Assembly: GCA_036638975.1 (NCBI GenBank)
Contig: JAVWJP010000002.1
Location: 1 to 64,000, forward strand
Source of the DNA: JAVWJP01 sp036638975
Lineage (GTDB): Bacteria; Bacillota; Clostridia; Oscillospirales; Ruminococcaceae
Direction of reading: 5' to 3'
Length of the DNA: 64,000 bases
Below the pieces are notes generated by a model that saw only the letters and a list, made by a program, of their open reading frames with translations, did no database searches and was not told the DNA's origin. Below are positions 59,693 through 64,000 of this stretch, in pieces. The position numbers were made by a program, and so were the translations under genes. Each line of letters starts with the position of its first letter. The stretch's first letter is position 1.

Positions 59693-60784
59693 TTATTTCC
59701 CCCTCAATAATAATTCTACGGCTTCCGTGCCGTCATGCTCGCCCATATACCCGCCGTAAGCGCCGCCATACAACACAAACGGCTGTGCTTCACCACCGTG
59801 AGCACCTGTTTTGCAAAGCGAAGAATGGTCCGAGCATACAAGAAACGCAGTCCCTTTTGGGGCTTTTTTTAGCAGCAGCGCTAAAAGCTCATCATCTACC
59901 CGCTTTAAAAAAGCTGCCTTGCCCTGTGCATCTTGTCTGTGAGAAAGCTCATCAGCACCGTTTATATGCACAAGCACAAATTCATAATCGTTTAAAAGCC
60001 CCAATGCCGCTTCTGCCTTTGCCGTTAGATTTGTGTCGCTTTCGGCATTTGCGCCCATAGGTGTTACAAGGTGCAGCCCCATATTAACCGCTATACCGCG
60101 CATAACCTCTGTTGCACACACAGCGGCGCCTTTTATACCGTGCAGTGCTTCAAACTTAGGAAGTGCCTGCTTTAAAGCCATGCCCCACGGCAGCATTGCA
60201 AGCTGCGCACCGCTTGCAGTATTACCTATATTTTTACGCGCCACAGTGCAAAGTGCGGTACATATGTCTTCGTCAGCTCCGCATGGTAAAAGCGCTTCAA
60301 AAAGCTCGCCTATGTGCTCGTGCGGCGCAAAGGTTTTAATACCGACCGCTGCCTTTGCCGCGCCGCGCAAAATAAGCAAATTTTTATAGCCGCTCATATT
60401 AATAAAAGATGCTCCCGCCATGTTAAAGCCCTCTGCAAAGCTTTTGCACAAAGTCATCTTGTCCTCTGCACCCTCGGCACACGACGAAGCAAGACAGCCG
60501 TCGCCACCTACAGTAACAAGGCTGCAACGAAAAACCGCATCGTTATCCCCCACAGCAGCACCGCAAGAAAGTGCCTCGGCATATGCCCTGCCCTGCGGTA
60601 TGCTTTGCGGCGGAACACCTAAAAGTGTAGCTATGCAAGTAAGGCTCTCGGCACAAAAACCCTGCGGAGTGGTTTTAAAAAAACCGTATGCACCGCTTTT
60701 TTTCATTTGCAAAAGAGTTTCTCCGCAAGATATTTTATCACCGCCGTCTGCTGCACCGTCTATTATTACCATAAGCTTCGGCAT
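59693..60784 (-). CDS. iPGM/alkaline phosphatase-superfamily protein in the cob operon
   Basis: 363 residues of the ApgM (cofactor-independent phosphoglycerate mutase) branch. Metal ligand motifs: MVIIDGAADGG at the start, HINGADELSHRQD near 272 and CSDHSSLCKTGAHGG near 315. Usual mutase residues around the Ser are changed (AESLTCIATLLG). Its ATG shares one base with the cobD stop (TAATG), and cbiP follows 3 bp later, so it is an integral cob gene. Family members have been proposed as homoserine or threonine kinases; here it may supply L-threonine-O-3-phosphate for CobD (inference). Confidence 0.8.
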   Translation of the reverse strand: MPKLMVIIDGAADGGDKISCGETLLQMKKSGAYGFFKTTPQGFCAESLTCIATLLGVPPQSIPQGRAYAEALSCGAAVGDNDAVFRCSLVTVGGDGCLASSCAEGAEDKMTLCKSFAEGFNMAGASFINMSGYKNLLILRGAAKAAVGIKTFAPHEHIGELFEALLPCGADEDICTALCTVARKNIGNTASGAQLAMLPWGMALKQALPKFEALHGIKGAAVCATEVMRGIAVNMGLHLVTPMGANAESDTNLTAKAEAALGLLNDYEFVLVHINGADELSHRQDAQGKAAFLKRVDDELLALLLKKAPKGTAFLVCSDHSSLCKTGAHGGEAQPFVLYGGAYGGYMGEHDGTEAVELLLRGK

Positions 60785-61839
60785 TAAATAAGCTCCTTCA
60801 TAGCGCTTAACAAAAGCATATTTTCGTGGTGCGTCTTTACAGCCACACGGCAGAACTCACCGCTTAACCCCTTGTAATTACCGCAGTCGCGCACCAGTAT
60901 TCCGCTTGCGGCAAGCTTTTTACGCAAGCCCGCTACATGAGGGCTAAAAAAAATATAGTTTGCCTGCGACGCATAAACCCTACACCCCAATGCGGCAAAT
61001 TCATCTTTTAAAAACTGTCTTTCTGCTTTTATAAGTGCGCGTGTTTTTTTGACATATGCTTTTTCTTTAGTAGCACGAACGCCCGCAAGCTGCGCAGGAA
61101 CAGAAACGTCCCACGGAGAACCGCAAGCATACATAGCTCCCAAAAGCTCGCGCTTTTTGCACATAACGTACCCAAGCCTTACGCCTGCAAGGGCATACAT
61201 CTTTGTAAAGGCTTTAAATATTATTAAATTTTCGTAGTCGCCCAAATATTCTTTCATGGTGTAGCTTTGCGGTTCATCTAAAAAGTCATTAAAGCATTCG
61301 TCAAGCGCCAAAATAATATTATTTTCTTTACAGCGTTTTAATATTCGGCAAAGCAGCTCTCTCTCTGCAACAGAGCCTGTCGGGTTATTTGGGTTACACA
61401 AAAAAAAGATATCGACATCGGCAGTAAGCGCGGGTAATATTCCTTCGGTCAAGGCAAAATCGTCCTCCTCGCGCAAAGCATGGCGGCGCACAGCACAGCC
61501 GGCCGCTGCAAGTGCCTGCTCGTACTCGGCAAAGCAAGGGGCAAGCACCAAGCCTGTTTTTGGACGTACCGCATAAACCAGCCTATATATAAGGTCTGAG
61601 GCACCGGCACCGCATAAAACATATTTAAGCGGAACATCTTCGTTTTCGGCAACTGCCGCCGTAAGCCTGCGGCACAAAGGGTCCGGGTATACCTCACATT
61701 TTTCCACAGCTGCCACAAGCGCCTCACGCACACCCTTTGCCATACCAAATGGGTTAATATTAGCAGAAAAATCAAGCATTTCACCATTAATAGAGTCTTG
61801 CTGAGAGTAAATATCACCGCCGTGAATAATATCAAACAT
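60784..61839 (-). CDS. cobD: L-threonine-O-3-phosphate decarboxylase
   Basis: 351 residues, PLP fold type I. HGGDIYSQQ near 6 and FSANINPFGMAKGVREAL mark CobD rather than HisC. CNPNNPTGSV near 150, DECFNDF near 180 and PLP lysine in IIFKAFTKMYALAGVRLGY near 213. It makes (R)-1-aminopropan-2-ol phosphate for the B12 linker. It starts about 14 bp after the cbiB stop. Confidence 0.92.
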   Translation of the reverse strand: MFDIIHGGDIYSQQDSINGEMLDFSANINPFGMAKGVREALVAAVEKCEVYPDPLCRRLTAAVAENEDVPLKYVLCGAGASDLIYRLVYAVRPKTGLVLAPCFAEYEQALAAAGCAVRRHALREEDDFALTEGILPALTADVDIFFLCNPNNPTGSVAERELLCRILKRCKENNIILALDECFNDFLDEPQSYTMKEYLGDYENLIIFKAFTKMYALAGVRLGYVMCKKRELLGAMYACGSPWDVSVPAQLAGVRATKEKAYVKKTRALIKAERQFLKDEFAALGCRVYASQANYIFFSPHVAGLRKKLAASGILVRDCGNYKGLSGEFCRVAVKTHHENMLLLSAMKELI

Positions 61840-61852
61840 AGTTAATCACACC

Positions 61853-62863
61853 TTACCAAAATAAAAATGCTGCCAAAAGCTTTAAAACAGCGCACACAAA
61901 AAATGTAATCATCGCCGTGGCGTACATAAGCCTATTTGCCGCGGGTATATCGTCACAGCAAATGGGGCGCAGCGCGTCACCTATAGTCGGTTTTTTGTGC
62001 AGCACACCAAAGTAATATGCGTCACCGCCAAGGCATACGCCCAAAGCACCCGCGCATACGCTCTCGGTTTGGGCACTGTTTGGGCTTTCGTGGCAACGCT
62101 TGTCACGCTTATATATTTTTTTTGCATTATTATAGTCAAAGCCCTGCAACCGCGCCGCCAAAAGCATAAGCCTAGCCGCAATGCGCGCGGGTATGTAATT
62201 TACTGCATCATCAAGCAGTGCGGCACAGCGCCCGAAATGCAAATATTTTTCGTTTTTATAACCCAGCATAGAGTCCATTGTATTTACAGCCTTATAAAAA
62301 AAGCCAAGCGGAGCACCACCGATTGCCATAAATATAAGCGGCGCAACCACGCCGTCAGAGGTGTTTTCGGCAACAGTTTCTACTGCCGCCTTTATTACGC
62401 CAACATCGGTAAGCTCATCGGTATCGCGCCCCACTATCATAGAAACTGCCCTTCGTGCACCCGATAAATCGCCCTTCATAATCTCATAATAAACCTTCAT
62501 GCTCTCGCTTTTAAGCGACTTTACGGCAAGTATCTGCCAGCAAAAAACAGACTCGGCGGCAAGGCGCAACCATGGGCTAATTTTACCAAAAAAAGCCAAA
62601 ATACCAAGCGGGACAAAAAAAGAAAACGCAAGCACAAAAGCCACCGTAAAAAGCCCTGCTCCGCGCAATGCCTGTGGGGTACTGCCCGCACGGCGACGAA
62701 AAAAGCCCTCGCTTTTTGTTATAACAACACCTATAAGGCGCACTGAATGCGGCATATTTTGAGGGTCGCCAAATAATAAATCTAAAAAAAAGCCTATACA
62801 TAGTGCAGAAAAAGAAATTATAAAATTTATCAAAAACGGCGCAATTACCACTGAAGCTGTCAT
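61853..62863 (-). CDS. cbiB: Adenosylcobinamide-phosphate synthase CbiB
   Basis: 336 residues, membrane protein with about 4-6 helices. LDLLFGDPQNMPHSVRLIG near 30, VGRDTDELTDVGVIKAAVETVAEN near 145, DGVVAPLIFMAIGGAPLGFFYKAVNTMDSM near 175 are CbiB signatures. It joins the aminopropanol arm to cobyric acid. GGAGGAAAG precedes ATG 62863. It overlaps the cobC stop by 4 bp. Confidence 0.95.
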   Translation of the reverse strand: MTASVVIAPFLINFIISFSALCIGFFLDLLFGDPQNMPHSVRLIGVVITKSEGFFRRRAGSTPQALRGAGLFTVAFVLAFSFFVPLGILAFFGKISPWLRLAAESVFCWQILAVKSLKSESMKVYYEIMKGDLSGARRAVSMIVGRDTDELTDVGVIKAAVETVAENTSDGVVAPLIFMAIGGAPLGFFYKAVNTMDSMLGYKNEKYLHFGRCAALLDDAVNYIPARIAARLMLLAARLQGFDYNNAKKIYKRDKRCHESPNSAQTESVCAGALGVCLGGDAYYFGVLHKKPTIGDALRPICCDDIPAANRLMYATAMITFFVCAVLKLLAAFLFW

Positions 62864-63474
62864 CTTTCCTCCTCGCAATCTATGCCGCGCAAAAGTGTTA
62901 GGGTCGTTTTACCGTTTATGTAATCGGCGCTAAATATATAGCCGCGCCCATTGTCGCACAGCCAGTCATAAAAGCCGCGCTTTGGCTTTGCAAAACGAGT
63001 AAACATACCCATCATAACCCCGCCGTGGCAAAGCACAGCAATGTCGCTGTAGCCGTTTTTTAATGCGTCCTCCACCACAAAAGCAAGTGCTTCATTGCAG
63101 CGCCTGTCAAAATCGGCTTTTGTTTCGCCGTCGGGAGGGCTTCCCTCACCTGCGGAATCAAGCCAATCGCGAAAAGGCTTTGTTTTTGCAAGCTCGGCAT
63201 AGGTTTTATTTTCAAAAGCTCCAAAATCCTGTTCGTGCAGGCTTTGAACCACAGTGTACGGCATTTTGGGGTAAACAAGCACTAGAGTTTGCAGGCAGCG
63301 CAGCATAGGGCTTACATAAACGTGCTGCACCTTTGGGTAAATCTCCTGCGCTTTAAGCGTTTTTATTTCTTCTAAGCCCTCGTCACACACAGGCGAATTT
63401 ATAGAACCAACATAGCGTTTTTCTTTATTGCCCATAGTTTTTCCGTGCCGTATAAATGCAATATTCATGCCCAT
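62860..63474 (-). CDS. cobC: Histidine phosphatase, probable CobC
   Basis: About 204 residues. The RHG motif (FIRHGKTMGNKEKRY) near 8, SPMLRCLQTL near 55, E in LHEQDFGAFENKTYAEL and CHGGVMMG near 150 identify a 2-His phosphatase. In this place it most likely removes phosphate from alpha-ribazole-5'-phosphate or adenosylcobalamin-5'-phosphate. Two starts are possible, ATG 63474 (GAGG 5 bp upstream) and ATG 63468. It lies between cobU and cbiB. Confidence 0.85.
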   Translation of the reverse strand: MGMNIAFIRHGKTMGNKEKRYVGSINSPVCDEGLEEIKTLKAQEIYPKVQHVYVSPMLRCLQTLVLVYPKMPYTVVQSLHEQDFGAFENKTYAELAKTKPFRDWLDSAGEGSPPDGETKADFDRRCNEALAFVVEDALKNGYSDIAVLCHGGVMMGMFTRFAKPKRGFYDWLCDNGRGYIFSADYINGKTTLTLLRGIDCEEER

Positions 63475-63493
63475 TTTCGCCTCGCTTTTTCTA

Positions 63494-63874
63494 TTATTTA
63501 AGCCGCTGCGGCACACCGCACAAAAGCCTGTCAACCCGCTGTGCCCTGCGCACAGCCTCACAGCACAGCCTGCCCGCTGCCTCGCGCCACAGCCGTTCCT
63601 CTGCCTCCGGCGGCACTATCCCGCTGCCTATTTCGTCACTTATTATTATAATATCTGGGTTTTCTTTTATAAGCCTGTCCAAAAACAAAAACGGGTCTTT
63701 TCGACAGGTCAAAAGCCTTTTTACAAGCAAATGCAAGCCGTTTAATATTTTTATGCCTTGCTCACAGCAAAGGCTGCAATCCGCACCGCTTACAACATCT
63801 TGCAATGCAAGCCCGCTTTCGTCAAGTGCAAAAGCTGTCTTGCCGCTGTATGCCCCTCCAAATATAAACCTCAA
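63494..63874 (-). CDS. cobU: Adenosylcobinamide kinase/guanylyltransferase, short CobU
   Basis: 126 residues. P-loop FGGAYSGKTAFAL near 6 and the C-terminal DEIGSGIVPPEAEERLWREAAGRL, AQRVDRLLCGVPQRLK match CobU. Classical CobU has about 180 residues; the middle is shorter here, a form I recall in some Firmicutes. It converts adenosylcobinamide phosphate to the GDP derivative. Start is TTG 63874, with AGGGAGG 8 bp upstream; the longer frame would run through cobS. Confidence 0.85.
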   Translation of the reverse strand: MRFIFGGAYSGKTAFALDESGLALQDVVSGADCSLCCEQGIKILNGLHLLVKRLLTCRKDPFLFLDRLIKENPDIIIISDEIGSGIVPPEAEERLWREAAGRLCCEAVRRAQRVDRLLCGVPQRLK

Positions 63875-64000
63875 TTCAAAAACCTCCCTGTAAGCGTCAC
63901 CGCCGCAAGTATGGCAAGCTCGCAAAGCGTTAAAAACCAACCCGCCAAATCTCCGGTTATTCCGCCAAAGTTTTTGTACGAAGCATAGCGGTAAATAAAA
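63871..64000 (-). CDS. cobS: Cobalamin synthase CobS, C-terminal fragment
   Basis: The last 42 residues of a gene entering from the right edge: RYASYKNFGGITGDLAGW then a hydrophobic helix and stop TGA. FGGITGD is the conserved end of CobS, the membrane enzyme that joins adenosylcobinamide-GDP and alpha-ribazole. Its stop overlaps the cobU TTG start. Confidence 0.88.
   Translation of the reverse strand, partial: FIYRYASYKNFGGITGDLAGWFLTLCELAILAAVTLTGRFLN

Overview
The window reads as chromosome of a strictly anaerobic, spore-forming Clostridia-type Firmicute, probably of the Oscillospiraceae/Ruminococcaceae kind (inference). The support is strong AGGAGG ribosome binding sites with GTG and TTG starts, bofA, ricT and an AbrB/SpoVT-like regulator, [FeFe] hydrogenases with AdhE, a B12-dependent ribonucleotide reductase beside an anaerobic cobalamin operon, a c-di-AMP receptor and a type I c-di-GMP riboswitch. 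Most of it is housekeeping. The accessory material is the end of an integrated element at the left edge, several structured repeat arrays and small regulator cassettes.

Layout: 1-1993 is the end of a mobile element (a large serine recombinase whose gene stops 36 bp from the CCA end of a tRNA-Arg). 2213-6723 holds a TIM-barrel gene, a DUF6514-like gene, nrdR, malQ with a cre-like operator, and manA. 6886-10375 (minus) holds an aconitase-family hydratase, a ferredoxin and a rubrerythrin-like protein. 10651-18868 holds tRNA-Val and a six-gene fermentation and hydrogen-sensing operon: adhE behind a Rex-type operator, an APH-like kinase, a thioredoxin-like [2Fe-2S] protein, a PAS-containing sensory [FeFe] hydrogenase, a SpoIIE/PP2C phosphatase and a group B [FeFe] hydrogenase. 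18896-22221 holds a dCMP deaminase, recG and a Qnr-like pentapeptide protein. 22296-26624 (minus) holds a multi-PAS diguanylate cyclase behind a c-di-GMP riboswitch, and a YgjP-type protease. 26803-30809 holds a short glycosyltransferase running into a 72-bp tandem array, then metNIQ. 31407-34769 holds a DEAD-box helicase with a structured leader and a secreted protein.

34842-48959 is almost all minus strand: AbrB, a ferredoxin, the ricT-holB-darA-decarboxylase block, a FemAB-type transferase, a QueG-like protein, nrdJ with paired NrdR boxes, prs, an aspartate aminotransferase, asnS and gdhA. 49207-50644 holds a TM2 protein, RNase P RNA, a 73-bp tandem array broken by a 100-N assembly gap, and bofA. 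50741-57492 holds an XRE/DUF6794 divergent pair, nagA, a second site of an 83-bp three-hairpin repeat, a two-gene acyltransferase/membrane cassette, and an XRE, radical SAM, MATE operon. 57502-64000 (minus) is a cobalamin operon, in transcription order cobS (partial), cobU, cobC, cbiB, cobD, an iPGM-like gene, cbiP, cbiC.

Regulatory circuits can be partly read inside the window. NrdR (3501) probably represses nrdJ (43408), whose cofactor is the product of the cob operon. Redox state (Rex) and a sensory hydrogenase with a kinase-like and a phosphatase gene appear to be wired to ethanol and H2 metabolism. The diguanylate cyclase is probably controlled by its own product through the riboswitch.
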